DNA of 64,000 bases from assembly GCF_017876315.1 (NCBI RefSeq), contig NZ_JAGINU010000001.1, positions 1,178,001 to 1,242,000 of the forward strand, read 5' to 3'. The stretch's first letter is position 1. Each line of letters opens with the position of its first letter. Below, in pieces: positions 43,221 to 51,774 of the stretch. The position numbers and the translations under genes are program-made. The stretch is from Pseudonocardia parietis. Lineage in GTDB: Bacteria > Actinomycetota > Actinomycetes > Mycobacteriales > Pseudonocardiaceae. A model generated the notes under the pieces. That model searched no databases, was not told the DNA's origin, and was given only the letters and a program-made list of their open reading frames with translations.

Positions 43221-44032
43221 GCCCGGCGGTCGGGCGGATCGGGTCCCTGCCCGGGTGGTGCCGGGAAGGTGTGGTGATCGCCGCGCTCGCCGCCGTGCTG
43301 CTCGTCGTCGCGCCGCTGCTGCTCCCCGACCCGCACCGGGCCGACTTCGCCGCGCTGCTGGCCGGGCCGTCGGCTGCGCACCCGCTCGGGACCGACCAGC
43401 TGGGCCGGGACCTGCTCTCCCGTCTCGTCCACGGCGCCCGCCTGACGATCGGGCTGAGCGTGTTCGCCGTGCTGCTCACCGGCACGGTCGGCGTCGCGGT
43501 GGGGATGGCGGCGGCCGCGACCGGTGCGTTCGGGCGGCTCGTGATGCGGTTCGTCGACGTGCTCGCGGCGATCCCGGTCGTGCTGTTCGGGCTGCTGGCC
43601 GCGGTGGCACTCGGACCGGGCATCGCGTCGCTGCTGGTGGCCGTCACCGCGATCGCGTGGACGCCGTTCGCCCGTCAGGCCTACCTGCTGACGCTGGCCG
43701 AGCGCGGCCGGGAGTACGTGACGGCGGCGGTGGCGCTCGGCGCGGGCCCGGCGTGGGTGCTCGTCCGCCACATCGCCCGCAACCTCCTGCCGCCGCTGGC
43801 CGCGCACACCTGCGTGCGCTTCGCGAGCACCCTGCTCACGATCTCCGGGCTCTCCTTCCTGGGGCTCGGTGTCCAGCCGCCGACCGCCGAGTGGGGCGCG
43901 ATGGTGGCCGAGGGTCGCGAGTACCTGTTCACCGCGCCGCTGGTGGTGCTGGTGCCCTCGGCCGCCGTGGTGCTGACCGCCGGGGCTGCCCTGTGGTGGG
44001 GACGGCGCTGGGACCGGACGGGCGCACAGTGA
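42917..44032 (+). CDS. Opp/Nik-type ABC permease (DppC/NikC-like) with repeat-encoded N-terminus
   Basis: 371 residues from the ATG at 42917, which overlaps the upstream stop (ATGA). The first about 105 residues are Arg/Gly/Pro/Ser-rich repeats (GERVPRNAP, ESRGT, FRGTR) encoded by a palindrome array and absent from the family. The normal permease follows: helix VVIAALAAVLLVVAPLLL, then HPLGTDQLGRDLLSRLVHGARLTIG and the EAA-like loop EYVTAAVALGAGPAWVLVRHIARNLLPP. The true start could be a downstream ATG (43171) or GTG (43270). No ATPase genes follow, so the transporter is incomplete here. Confidence 0.82.
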   Translation: MSRPHAQDPRSSTGERVPRNAPGFRGTRSPPESRGTHPMSRSHAEDPRSPIGERVPRNAPERPATRRPTESRGMRRETESRGTRRMGAFRGTREASAFRGTRPAVGRIGSLPGWCREGVVIAALAAVLLVVAPLLLPDPHRADFAALLAGPSAAHPLGTDQLGRDLLSRLVHGARLTIGLSVFAVLLTGTVGVAVGMAAAATGAFGRLVMRFVDVLAAIPVVLFGLLAAVALGPGIASLLVAVTAIAWTPFARQAYLLTLAERGREYVTAAVALGAGPAWVLVRHIARNLLPPLAAHTCVRFASTLLTISGLSFLGLGVQPPTAEWGAMVAEGREYLFTAPLVVLVPSAAVVLTAGAALWWGRRWDRTGAQ

Positions 44033-44117
44033 CGTTCCCGTGCGCAGCCGGTGCAGGAACGAGAAGCGGGGCCGGTGACGGGTGCCGGCTCCCCGTACGG
44101 AGAGGCAGGCTGCGGAC

Positions 44118-45191
44118 ATGAACGAGCTGGTGGAGTTGCTGACCGAGCACCTGGCCGACCCCACCTCCGGATGGAGCATGGGGGTGCCCGGGGCGATCGC
44201 CGAGTTCGTCCGGCTCGGCGACGAGCCGGTGGGGACCGGTGCGGGCGTCGTCGTCACCGGCCGGGGCGGGGTCCGGCTCGACCCGCCGGACGGGACCCGG
44301 GCGGTCGCCTACCGCACCCCGGTCGGCCCGGAGGACCACTGGAACCACGCGGTCGCCCTGTGCCTCCCGGCCGGCGATGCCCGGCGGCCGGCACGGACCG
44401 TGGTGACCGAGCTCGGGCCGGACCGCGACGCGCTGCGCGCCGCCGACCGTGACGGTGTGCTCGTCGACCTCGGGATGGGGACGGCGACCGTGGACGTCTG
44501 CGTGCGCACGTCGGACCCGGAGCTGCTCGCCGCCCTGCGCGCGGGCGAGGACAGGCCGCAGAGCGCGGAGCTGAACGCCGCGGTGGTCGCCGCCGGCCCG
44601 CACCGGGTCTTCACGACGGCCGTCGGCCGGGTCGAGGTGTACGCCCCGATCCCGCCGCCGGACGGGCGCTCGCCGGACGGCCCGCACACCCACCTGCTCC
44701 CCGCGATCCTGCGGGCCGGGCGGACACACGCGGCGACCGTCCCGGTCCCGGACGGGTACCTGCCCTGCGCGCACCTCTATCCGGCCCACCCGCTGACCGA
44801 CCTGACCGGGCGTCCGCGCCCGTTCGATCCCGAGCGCCTGGCCGCCTTCGACCGACTCATCGAGCGGTTCGGCGACCCGGATCAGCGCGAGATCGCCGCT
44901 CAGGTGAGTGTCGCGGTCGCCGCCGGTCAGGGGCCCGACGGTGCGCCGGTCGGCACCGCACGCGACGGTTCCGGCACCGACGGTGTGCCGAGGGGAGCGG
45001 CTCGGCCCGGGGGAGCGGCGCGGCCCGGGCCGGTGCACCCTGCGGATCCGGTGGGCCGGGCGGCGCAGGCGGTCGCCCTGCGGATCCTCGCCCACGCCGG
45101 CGCCGACCCGGCGGTGCTCGCCGCCTGGCGCGGCCGTGCCACCCCCGAGCCGGACCTGCTCGACCCCGACGGCGACCGCAACGCCGGGTGA
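44118..45191 (+). CDS. Conserved protein of unknown function next to the transporter (DUF6925-like)
   Basis: 357 residues, soluble, no signal peptide. The start MNELVELLTEHLADPTSGWSMGVPGAIAEF and the following barrel-like stretch resemble an uncharacterised family I associate tentatively with DUF6925. The centre contains His-bearing GPHTHLLPAILRAGRTHAATVP and PCAHLYPAHP, which might bind a metal or heme-like ligand. From about 275 there is a Gly/Ala/Pro-rich linker and then a short helical end. It follows the Opp/Nik genes after 85 bases and probably shares their role. Confidence 0.65.
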   Translation: MNELVELLTEHLADPTSGWSMGVPGAIAEFVRLGDEPVGTGAGVVVTGRGGVRLDPPDGTRAVAYRTPVGPEDHWNHAVALCLPAGDARRPARTVVTELGPDRDALRAADRDGVLVDLGMGTATVDVCVRTSDPELLAALRAGEDRPQSAELNAAVVAAGPHRVFTTAVGRVEVYAPIPPPDGRSPDGPHTHLLPAILRAGRTHAATVPVPDGYLPCAHLYPAHPLTDLTGRPRPFDPERLAAFDRLIERFGDPDQREIAAQVSVAVAAGQGPDGAPVGTARDGSGTDGVPRGAARPGGAARPGPVHPADPVGRAAQAVALRILAHAGADPAVLAAWRGRATPEPDLLDPDGDRNAG

Positions 45192-45203
45192 CCGATGGCC
45201 GAG

Positions 45204-45222
45204 CGGCACCTGCCCGGTGCCG
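45204..45222. terminator. Short hairpin between convergent genes
   Basis: CGGCACC-TGCCC-GGTGCCG, a 7-bp stem between the end of the 44118 gene and the end of the TetR gene. No U-tract; weak evidence. Confidence 0.4.
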
Positions 45223-45238
45223 GCTCCACGACCGGTGA

Positions 45239-45913
45239 TCACTCGATGCCGGCGTAGCCCTCCCGGCCGGTCCCGCGCCGGTGCTCGACGCCGTCGAGTA
45301 CCAGGGCGACCTTGTCCAGGACGTGCGACCGCGGGTCGGTCATGATCGCGAGCACCTCGCTGCGCACCGGCTCGTCGAGCGTCGCGACGTAGGCGCGGGC
45401 GGGCTCCGAGAGGTCACCGGGGCGGCCGTCCGCGCCACGCACCCACCGGGTCCGGATCGCCCCGTCGGCCACGATGTCGAGGACCGCGTCGGCGACCCGC
45501 ACCGCGGCAGCCGGGGGGAACCCGGCGTCGGCGAGCGTCGCGACGATCCGCCGCAGACGCTCCCCGGCGACCGCGCCGAGGTCGGTCCCGAGGTCCTGGA
45601 CCAGCCCGGAGTAGCGCAGCAGCAGCTCGAAGGCGAGCGCCGCCTCGTCCTCCAGGAACATCCGCCAGCCGTCCCGCGCGTCCGGCAACGGGGTGCGGGT
45701 GAAGACCAGCTCCACGGCGGCCGAGGCGATCTCCTCCAGACCGTCGACGTAGCGGTAGAGCGTGCCCGGGGCGACACCGAGGTGCTCGGCCACCGCACCG
45801 ATCGAGAGCCGGTCGACGCCCATCTCGACGGCGGCCTCGATGATCTCGTCGCGGGTCAGGCGAGGCTTGGGTCCCGGCCGGTTGCCCACCCGCACCACCG
45901 GTGTGCGCGACAC
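45239..45913 (-). CDS. TetR-family transcriptional regulator
   Basis: 224 residues. N-terminal HTH (about 18-65): LTRDEIIEAAVEMGVDRLSIGAVAEHLGVAPGTLYRYVDG; C-terminal ligand domain helical and not assigned. Divergent from the siderophore-interacting protein gene, with a 5-5-5 inverted repeat and an IdeR-like box between. It probably regulates itself and the reductase; the ligand is unknown. Confidence 0.9.
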   Translation of the reverse strand: MSRTPVVRVGNRPGPKPRLTRDEIIEAAVEMGVDRLSIGAVAEHLGVAPGTLYRYVDGLEEIASAAVELVFTRTPLPDARDGWRMFLEDEAALAFELLLRYSGLVQDLGTDLGAVAGERLRRIVATLADAGFPPAAAVRVADAVLDIVADGAIRTRWVRGADGRPGDLSEPARAYVATLDEPVRSEVLAIMTDPRSHVLDKVALVLDGVEHRRGTGREGYAGIE

Positions 45914-45939
45914 CCGGGAACCGTACGCCGGGAAGGATT

Positions 45940-45954
45940 GCGAACGCTATTCGC
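45940..45954. promoter_or_regulatory. Candidate TetR operator
   Basis: GCGAA-CGCTA-TTCGC, a perfect inverted repeat 27 bases upstream of the TetR start and just before the IdeR-like box. Position suggests autoregulation. Confidence 0.45.
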
Positions 45955-45956
45955 GG

Positions 45957-45975
45957 ATAGCTAAGGTTCACCTAA
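45957..45975. promoter_or_regulatory. Candidate IdeR/DtxR box upstream of siderophore reductase
   Basis: ATAGCTAAGGTTCACCTAA; its complement matches about 15 of 19 positions of TWAGGTWAGSCTWACCTWA. It lies 41 bases before the start of the siderophore-interacting protein gene. Confidence 0.65.
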
Positions 45976-46015
45976 CTATCGCGGCGGCCCGTACCCCCGT
46001 GACCGAGGAGATCCC

Positions 46016-46939
46016 GTGACGCAGCCACTGCCCCCGTACGTTCTCGGCCGGGTGGCCGGGGTCGAGCCGCTCACCCCGCACATGCGGCGGATCACCCTCG
46101 AGTCCGACGACTGGCTGGGCGCGGAGTCGATCGCCCCGGACCAGCAGGTGAAGCTGTTCTTCGCCCGCGACGGTGAGGTGCCGGAGATCCCCGCCGCGCC
46201 GGAGGACGGCAGCGGTGTCGCCGGCTGGTACGCGCGCTACCTCGCGGTCCCGGAGGAACGCAGGCCGTGGATGCGGTCCTACACGGTGCGCGCGCTCGAT
46301 CCGGAAACCGGCCGGATGATGATCGACTTCGTCCTGCACGGCGACCGCTCGCACAGCGTCGGCTCGCGCAGTGCCGGCTCGCCCGGCGACGGCTCGCACC
46401 GCGACCGCTCGCACGGCGACGACTCGGGGCCGGCGAGCCGGTGGGCGGCCCGCGCGGCGCTCGGCGACGTCGTTGGAGTGCTGGGGCCTGCCGTGGCCGG
46501 GTACCGGGCACCGTCCGGGCAGCCCGTGCGGCTGCTGGTCGGCGACGAGACCGCGCTGCCGGCGATCGGGGCGATCCTGCAGGCGCTGCCCGCCGACGTC
46601 CGCGCGGTGGCGGTGGTCGAGGTCGCCGGTCCCGCCGAGGAGCAGGAGCTGACCTCGCCCGCCGAGGTCGCCGTGCACTGGGTGCACCGGCCGGACCCGC
46701 TGGTCGACGCGGTGCGGGCGGTCGAGCTGCCCGACGGCGAGGTGTTCGCCTGGGTGGCGGGCGAGGCGTCCGCCGTGCGGGCGGTGCGCCGGCAGCTGGT
46801 CGGCGAACGTGGGCTGGACAAGCGGGTGGTGGCCTTCACCGGCTACTGGCGCCGGGACATGACCCAGGACGACGCCCCCACGGAGCAGGACATCGCGGAC
46901 GCGACCGCGCAGATGGAGGCGTCGGACTACGCCGTGTGA
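46016..46939 (+). CDS. Siderophore-interacting protein (ferric reductase) 1
   Basis: 307 residues; FAD/NAD(P)H-dependent reductase of the ViuB/YqjH type that releases iron from ferric siderophores in the cytosol. FAD domain with MRSYTVRALDPE (about residue 85); SIP C-terminal domain with GDETALPAIGAIL, FAWVAGEASAVR and GYWRRDM. A 30-residue insert in the middle (GDRSHSVGSRSAGSPGDGSH..) is encoded by an 18-base-like repeat and is not typical of the family. The GTG at 46016 gives VTQPLPPYVLG. An iron box lies upstream. Confidence 0.9.
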   Translation: MTQPLPPYVLGRVAGVEPLTPHMRRITLESDDWLGAESIAPDQQVKLFFARDGEVPEIPAAPEDGSGVAGWYARYLAVPEERRPWMRSYTVRALDPETGRMMIDFVLHGDRSHSVGSRSAGSPGDGSHRDRSHGDDSGPASRWAARAALGDVVGVLGPAVAGYRAPSGQPVRLLVGDETALPAIGAILQALPADVRAVAVVEVAGPAEEQELTSPAEVAVHWVHRPDPLVDAVRAVELPDGEVFAWVAGEASAVRAVRRQLVGERGLDKRVVAFTGYWRRDMTQDDAPTEQDIADATAQMEASDYAV

Positions 46940-46948
46940 CTGTATCCC

Positions 46949-46975
46949 GATGATGTATGTCATCAATTCAGATGA
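46949..46975. promoter_or_regulatory. Three alternating half-sites upstream of the siderophore cluster
   Basis: GATGA-N6-TCATC-N6-GATGA forms two overlapping inverted repeats in the 108-base gap before the FecB-type gene, upstream of the iron box. Candidate operator of an unidentified regulator. Confidence 0.4.
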
Positions 46976-46988
46976 CGCAACCCCTTGT

Positions 46989-47007
46989 TAAGGGAAGGCT
47001 AACTTCA
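46989..47007. promoter_or_regulatory. IdeR/DtxR box for the siderophore operon
   Basis: TAAGGGAAGGCTAACTTCA matches about 16 of 19 positions of TWAGGTWAGSCTWACCTWA, including the central AAGGCTAAC. It lies 41 bases before the start of the FecB-type gene that heads the rightward gene run to 62.7 kb. Iron repression of the whole cluster is the expected outcome. Confidence 0.75.
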
Positions 47008-47047
47008 TAAGTTCATCGCGTCAGCGAGGAACCTGGAGGGGGCCCGG

Positions 47048-48046
47048 ATGTCGGGTAGATCATCTGTGCGTGTGTTGTCGGCAGCGGTGCTCGCCGTCGT
47101 GCTGGGGCTGGCGGCGGGGTGCGGGTCGGGTGCCGCGGGCGAGGAGAGCGAGGCGTCGGGCACGCGGACGATCACGACCGACAAGGGGCCGCTGGAGGTC
47201 CCGGCCGATCCGCAGCGCATCGTCGTGCTCTCCGGTGGCCTCGCCGGCTACCTCTTCGCGCTCGAGAAGCCGCCGGTCGTGGCCGACACCCGGGTCCTCG
47301 GCATCACGAACTTCGACGGCGGCTTCCCGCCCGCCTGGGCCGAACCCGCCCGCGCCGCCGGCACCGAGCAGCTCCCCGCCGGCGACTCGCTCAGCATCGA
47401 GGCCGTCGCGGCCGCGCAGCCGGACCTGATCATCGGCGGCGGCCAGGGGATCACCGCGGTGCAGGCCGCGGAGGCCTACGACCGGCTGGCCGAGATCGCC
47501 CCGACCGTGCTCGTCCCGCGCACCCTGACCGCCTGGCAGGACCAGCTGGGCGCCGTCGCCGACGCGGTGAACGCCACCGACGCGGTCGCGCCGCTGCTCG
47601 ACCGGTACCAGGAGAAGGCCGAGCAGGTGCGCTCGTCGACCACGATCCCGCAGGGCGAGTTCGTCTACATCGGTTCGTTCGCCTCGGAGAAGACCTACCT
47701 GGTCCCGGCGACCGCCGCGCTGCCCGCACTCGGCAAGGAGCTCGGGGTCAACCCGGTCGACGTCGTGGCCAGGGCTCCCGGAGCCCGCCTGGCCAGTACC
47801 GGTGACTCGCTGGAGATCAGCGCGGAGCTGCTCGGGGAGGTCGCGAACGCGCCGAACGCCCTGGTGGTGAACGCGGGTGGCCGGTCGCTCGAGGAGCTGA
47901 AGAAGGACCCGGCGTACGCCCAGCTGCCCGCATTCGAGTCCGGGAACGTGTGGGAGCTGCCGGCGACCAGCTTCCGGCCCGACTACGACGGCGCGCTGTC
48001 CACCCTGGACGCGTTCGGGCAGCTCTTCCCGGCACAGAGCGGATGA
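47048..48046 (+). CDS. Siderophore-binding lipoprotein (FecB/CbrA type)
   Basis: 332 residues. Signal peptide with lipobox LAAGC (Cys about residue 23) and a periplasmic-binding domain: RIVVLSGGLAGYLFALEKPPV, LSIEAVAAAQPDLIIGG and a C-terminal TLDAFGQLF. It would capture the ferric form of the siderophore made by the cluster for an ABC importer encoded elsewhere. The ATG at 47048 follows GGAGGG. First gene after the IdeR box; entA overlaps its stop by four bases. Confidence 0.9.
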   Translation: MSGRSSVRVLSAAVLAVVLGLAAGCGSGAAGEESEASGTRTITTDKGPLEVPADPQRIVVLSGGLAGYLFALEKPPVVADTRVLGITNFDGGFPPAWAEPARAAGTEQLPAGDSLSIEAVAAAQPDLIIGGGQGITAVQAAEAYDRLAEIAPTVLVPRTLTAWQDQLGAVADAVNATDAVAPLLDRYQEKAEQVRSSTTIPQGEFVYIGSFASEKTYLVPATAALPALGKELGVNPVDVVARAPGARLASTGDSLEISAELLGEVANAPNALVVNAGGRSLEELKKDPAYAQLPAFESGNVWELPATSFRPDYDGALSTLDAFGQLFPAQSG

Positions 48047-48819
48047 CCGCCGCCCCGCGGGCCGCGCTGGTCACCGGCGCGGCCCGGGGCATCGGCGCCC
48101 AGGTGGCGGCTGCGCTGGTGGCCGACGGCCGTCCGGTGGCACTGCTCGACCGTGATCCCGCGGTGCGGGACACGGCCGCGCGGCTCGCCGGTCCGGCAGC
48201 GGCACGGGCGCTGGTGGCCGACGTCGCCGACGCCGCTGCCGTCGAGCGGGCCGTCGCCGAGGCGGAGTCCGGGCTCGGCCCGCTGGGCCTGCTGGTCAAC
48301 GCGGCCGGCGTGCTGCGTACCGGGCCGATCCTGGACGCGGACGACGACGACCTCGCCACCAGCCTCGCCGTCAACACCACCGGCGTCTGGAACGCCGGCC
48401 GGGCCGCCGGGCGCCGGATGTACGCCCGGGGCAGCGGCGCGATCGTCACCGTCGCCTCGGACGCGTCGCGGACCCCGCGGGCCGGGATGGCGGCCTACGC
48501 GGCCTCGAAGGCGGCGTCGGTGTCGCTGACCCGCACCCTGGGTCTGGAGCTGGCTCCGCACGTGCGCTGCAACGTCGTGTGTCCCGGTGCGACCGACACC
48601 GCGATGCAGCGCGATCTCTGGCCGGACCCGGCCGACGACGGCGGCGCCGCGGCCGTCGTCGCCGGCGCACCGGAGCGGTACCGGCTCGGGATCCCGCTCG
48701 GCCGGATCGCCGACCCCGCGGACGTCGCCGCCGCCGTCCTGTTCCTGGCGGGCGACGGTGCCCGGCACATCACGATGCAGTCCCTGACCGTCGACGGTGG
48801 CGCGAGTCTCGGCCTCTGA
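48043..48819 (+). CDS. entA: 2,3-dihydro-2,3-dihydroxybenzoate dehydrogenase
   Basis: 258 residues, short-chain dehydrogenase. NAD site TGAARGIGAQVA, NAAGVL, catalytic Ser region VASDASRTPRAGMAAYAASKAA (YxxxK) and the C-terminal LTVDGGASLGL. Oxidises 2,3-dihydro-DHB to 2,3-dihydroxybenzoate, the last step after EntC and EntB. The assignment among SDRs rests on its place inside the entC-entE-entB cluster. Confidence 0.9.
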   Translation: MTAAPRAALVTGAARGIGAQVAAALVADGRPVALLDRDPAVRDTAARLAGPAAARALVADVADAAAVERAVAEAESGLGPLGLLVNAAGVLRTGPILDADDDDLATSLAVNTTGVWNAGRAAGRRMYARGSGAIVTVASDASRTPRAGMAAYAASKAASVSLTRTLGLELAPHVRCNVVCPGATDTAMQRDLWPDPADDGGAAAVVAGAPERYRLGIPLGRIADPADVAAAVLFLAGDGARHITMQSLTVDGGASLGL

Positions 48820-48876
48820 AGCACCGAGGAGAGGCCGACCTCCCGCCGCCCGGCGACAACCGGAAGGAAACTTCAG

Positions 48877-50082
48877 GTGTCCAGCCCAGCTCCCGCACGC
48901 CCGCGCCCGGAGCACGTTCCCGGCGACCTGCTCGCCGCGTACCTGCCCGGATCGTTCTTCCACCGGTCACCGCGCGGGACCCTGCTCGCCGACGGCGTGC
49001 ACACGGTGGTCCCTGGTGGTCCGGACGGGCCCGGCGGCCCGGGTGACGCGGCTGCGGCCACGCTCGCCGCGGTCGCCGAGGCCGGGCATCCGGACCCGGT
49101 GGTGGTCGGGGCGATCGGCTTCGCCCCGGACGCGCCGCGCAGCCTGCTCGTCCCCGCGCTGGTCCGCCGGGCCGAGCCGGGGGCGGGACCGGGCCGGCCG
49201 GTACGGGTACCGGAACCGCCCGGCGGGCCGTGGTCGGTGCACCACGTTCCGGACCCGCAGGAGTACGCCGACGGCGTCCGGCAGGCGCTGGACCTGATCG
49301 ACGCCGGCGGGCTGGAGAAGGTGGTGCTGGCCCGCGCGCTGGAGCTCACCTCGCAGGCCCCCGTCTCGGTCCCGAACCTGCTCACCCGTCTGGTGCTGGC
49401 CGACCCGGGCGCCTACGCGTTCGCCGCCGACGTGACCGAACCCGGGGACCCTGCTCTGCGCACCCTGGTCGGCGCGAGCCCCGAGCTGCTGGTCTCCCGC
49501 GAGGGCGACACCGTGGTGGCCAACCCGCTCGCCGGGTCGACCCCCCGCTCGGACGACGAGGACGAGAACGAGGCCCGGGTCGCCGCGCTGCGGGTGTCGG
49601 CCAAGGACCGGGCCGAGCACGCCCTGGTCGCCGACCAGGTCGTGGCGGTGCTGCGCGAGTTCTGCACCGAGGTCGACGCCCCGGCCGAGCCCGAGGTGAT
49701 CGGCACCCAGACCATGTGGCACCTGTCCAGCAGGATCACCGGCCGGCTCGCCGACCCGTCGATGAGCGCACTGCACCTGGCGCACGCGCTGCACCCGACA
49801 CCGGCCGTCTGCGGTGTCCCGTTGCCTGCGGCCCGTGACGCGATCCGCGGGATCGAGCCGTCCGACCGCGGCTACTACAGCGGGATGACCGGCTGGGTCG
49901 ACGCCGACGGTGACGGCGAGTGGGTGCTCGCCATCCGCAGTGCGGAGGTCTGCGACCGCACCGTGCGGCTGTTCGCCGGGGCCGGGGTCGTCGCGGGGTC
50001 CGACCCGGAGTCCGAGGTCGCCGAGACCCGCGCCAAGTTCCGCACCATGCTGCGGGCGATCGCGGTGGAGGCGGTCGCATGA
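48877..50082 (+). CDS. entC: Isochorismate synthase
   Basis: 401 residues; Mg-dependent conversion of chorismate to isochorismate, the entry to DHB synthesis. Chorismate-binding motifs visible: [13 protein letters not shown] (about 147), [25 protein letters not shown] (about 205-230), [20 protein letters not shown] and the C-terminal [27 protein letters not shown]. The GTG at 48877 follows GGAAGG. Translationally coupled to entE by a four-base overlap. Confidence 0.95.
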   Translation: MSSPAPARPRPEHVPGDLLAAYLPGSFFHRSPRGTLLADGVHTVVPGGPDGPGGPGDAAAATLAAVAEAGHPDPVVVGAIGFAPDAPRSLLVPALVRRAEPGAGPGRPVRVPEPPGGPWSVHHVPDPQEYADGVRQALDLIDAGGLEKVVLARALELTSQAPVSVPNLLTRLVLADPGAYAFAADVTEPGDPALRTLVGASPELLVSREGDTVVANPLAGSTPRSDDEDENEARVAALRVSAKDRAEHALVADQVVAVLREFCTEVDAPAEPEVIGTQTMWHLSSRITGRLADPSMSALHLAHALHPTPAVCGVPLPAARDAIRGIEPSDRGYYSGMTGWVDADGDGEWVLAIRSAEVCDRTVRLFAGAGVVAGSDPESEVAETRAKFRTMLRAIAVEAVA

Positions 50083-51769
50083 GTGGCTCCGCGAGCGGAT
50101 CCGCAACCGGCCCCGACCACGTCCCCTGGCCGCCCGAGGTCGCCGCCCGCTACCGGGCGGCCGGCCACTGGCACGGCCAGAGCTTCGGCGCGTGGCTGTC
50201 CCTGCTGGCGACAGCTCACCCGGACCGCACCGCGGTCGTGGGCCGGACCGGCACCACCGACCACCGCTGGAGCTTCGCCGAGCTGGACCGGCGGGCACAC
50301 CGGCTGGCCGCCGGGCTGCACGGGCTCGGCGTGCGGGCCGGGGAGTCGGTCGTGCTGCAGCTGCCGAACGTGCCCGAGTTCCTCCCGGTGGTCTTCGCGC
50401 TGTTCCGGATCGGCGCCCGCCCGGTGTTCGCGCTGCCCGCGCACCGCGAGACCGAGCTGCGCCACGTCGCCGAGTGGTCCGGGGCCACCGCAGTGCTCAC
50501 GGTGGACGCGCACGCCCGCTACGACCACGGTGCGCTCGCCCGGTCGACCGCAGGCGCCGTCGGCACCGTCCGCGAGGCGATCGTGCTCGACACCGGCGCC
50601 GGGGGCACCACCGACGGAGCCGTGCCGCTGACCGATCTCGACGCCGACCCGATCGAGCTGCCCGACCCGGACCCGGAGGGGGTGGCGTTCCTGCAGCTGT
50701 CCGGGGCAGCACCGGGCTGCCGAAGCTGATCCCGCGGACCCACGACGACTACCTCTACAGCGTCCGGGAGAGCGCCCGGATCTGCGGGCTGCGCCCGGAC
50801 AGCGTCCACCTGGTCGCGCTGCCGGTGGCGCACAACTTCCCGATGAGCTCGCCGGGCGTGCTGGGCGCGCTGCACGCCGGCGCCGCCTCGGTCCTGGCTC
50901 CCGCCCCGGACCCGGCGACGGCGTTCGCGTTGGTCGAGCGGGAACGGGTGACGATCACCGGGCTGGTCCCGCCGTTGGCCGCCGCCTGGGCCGACGCGGC
51001 CGCCCGCACCGCGCACGACCTGTCCAGCCTGGAGGTCGTGCTGGTCGGCGGCGCGAAGTGCGGCCCGGAGCTGGCCGGCCGGATCGGACCGGCGCTGGGC
51101 TGCCGGCTGCAGCAGGTCTTCGGGATGGCCGAGGGACTGGTCAACTACACCCGCCTCGACGATCCGGACGAGCTCGTGCTGACCACCCAGGGCCGGCCGA
51201 TCTCGGCGGACGACGAGATCCGGATCGTCGAGCCGGACGACCCGGCGGCGCCGTCGACGGCCGAGGTGGAGCCGGGCCGGGCGGGCGCGCTGCTCACCCG
51301 GGGCCCGTACACGATCCGCGGCTACTTCCGGGCCGCGGAGCACAACGCCACGGCCTTCACCCCCGACGGCTTCTACCGGACCGGGGACCTGGTCCGCCGG
51401 ACGCCGACCGGGCACCTGGAGGTCGTCGGCCGGGTCAAGGAGCAGGTCAACCGCGGTGGCGAGAAGGTCGCCCCGACCGAGGTGGAGGACCACCTGATGG
51501 CCCACCCGGACGTCCTGGACGCGGCCGTGATCGGCGTCCCGGACGCCTACCTCGGCGAGCGGACCTGCGCCTACGTGGTGCCCCGGCCGGACGGCGAGGC
51601 ACCGGCCGGTTCGGTGCTGCGCCGGTTCGTCCGTGAGCGCGGGGTGGCTGCGTTCAAGATCCCCGACCTGATCGAGATCGTCCCCGACTTCCCGGTGACC
51701 GGGGTCGGCAAGACCAGCAAGCGCGAGCTCCGCGAGGCGTTGCGCGCGCGTGCCGCGACGGAGAGGTGA
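50079..51769 (+). pseudogene. entE: 2,3-dihydroxybenzoate-AMP ligase with a -1 frameshift in the P-loop motif
   Basis: Activates DHB as the adenylate and loads it on the aryl carrier protein. The first 208 residues are in one frame up to VAFLQLSG, and the rest in another from [16 protein letters not shown] to the end. The break falls at GGGG (50703-50706), where a fifth G would restore LSGGSTGLPK, the nucleotide-binding A3 motif. Repaired length would be 563 residues, near EntE/DhbE (about 540). Read as written, translation stops at 50727-50729 and gives an inactive 216-residue fragment. The downstream half is intact (YGRTGD-like [20 protein letters not shown]), so the change is recent or a sequencing/assembly error. 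Confidence 0.88.
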
Positions 51770-51774
51770 GCGAG

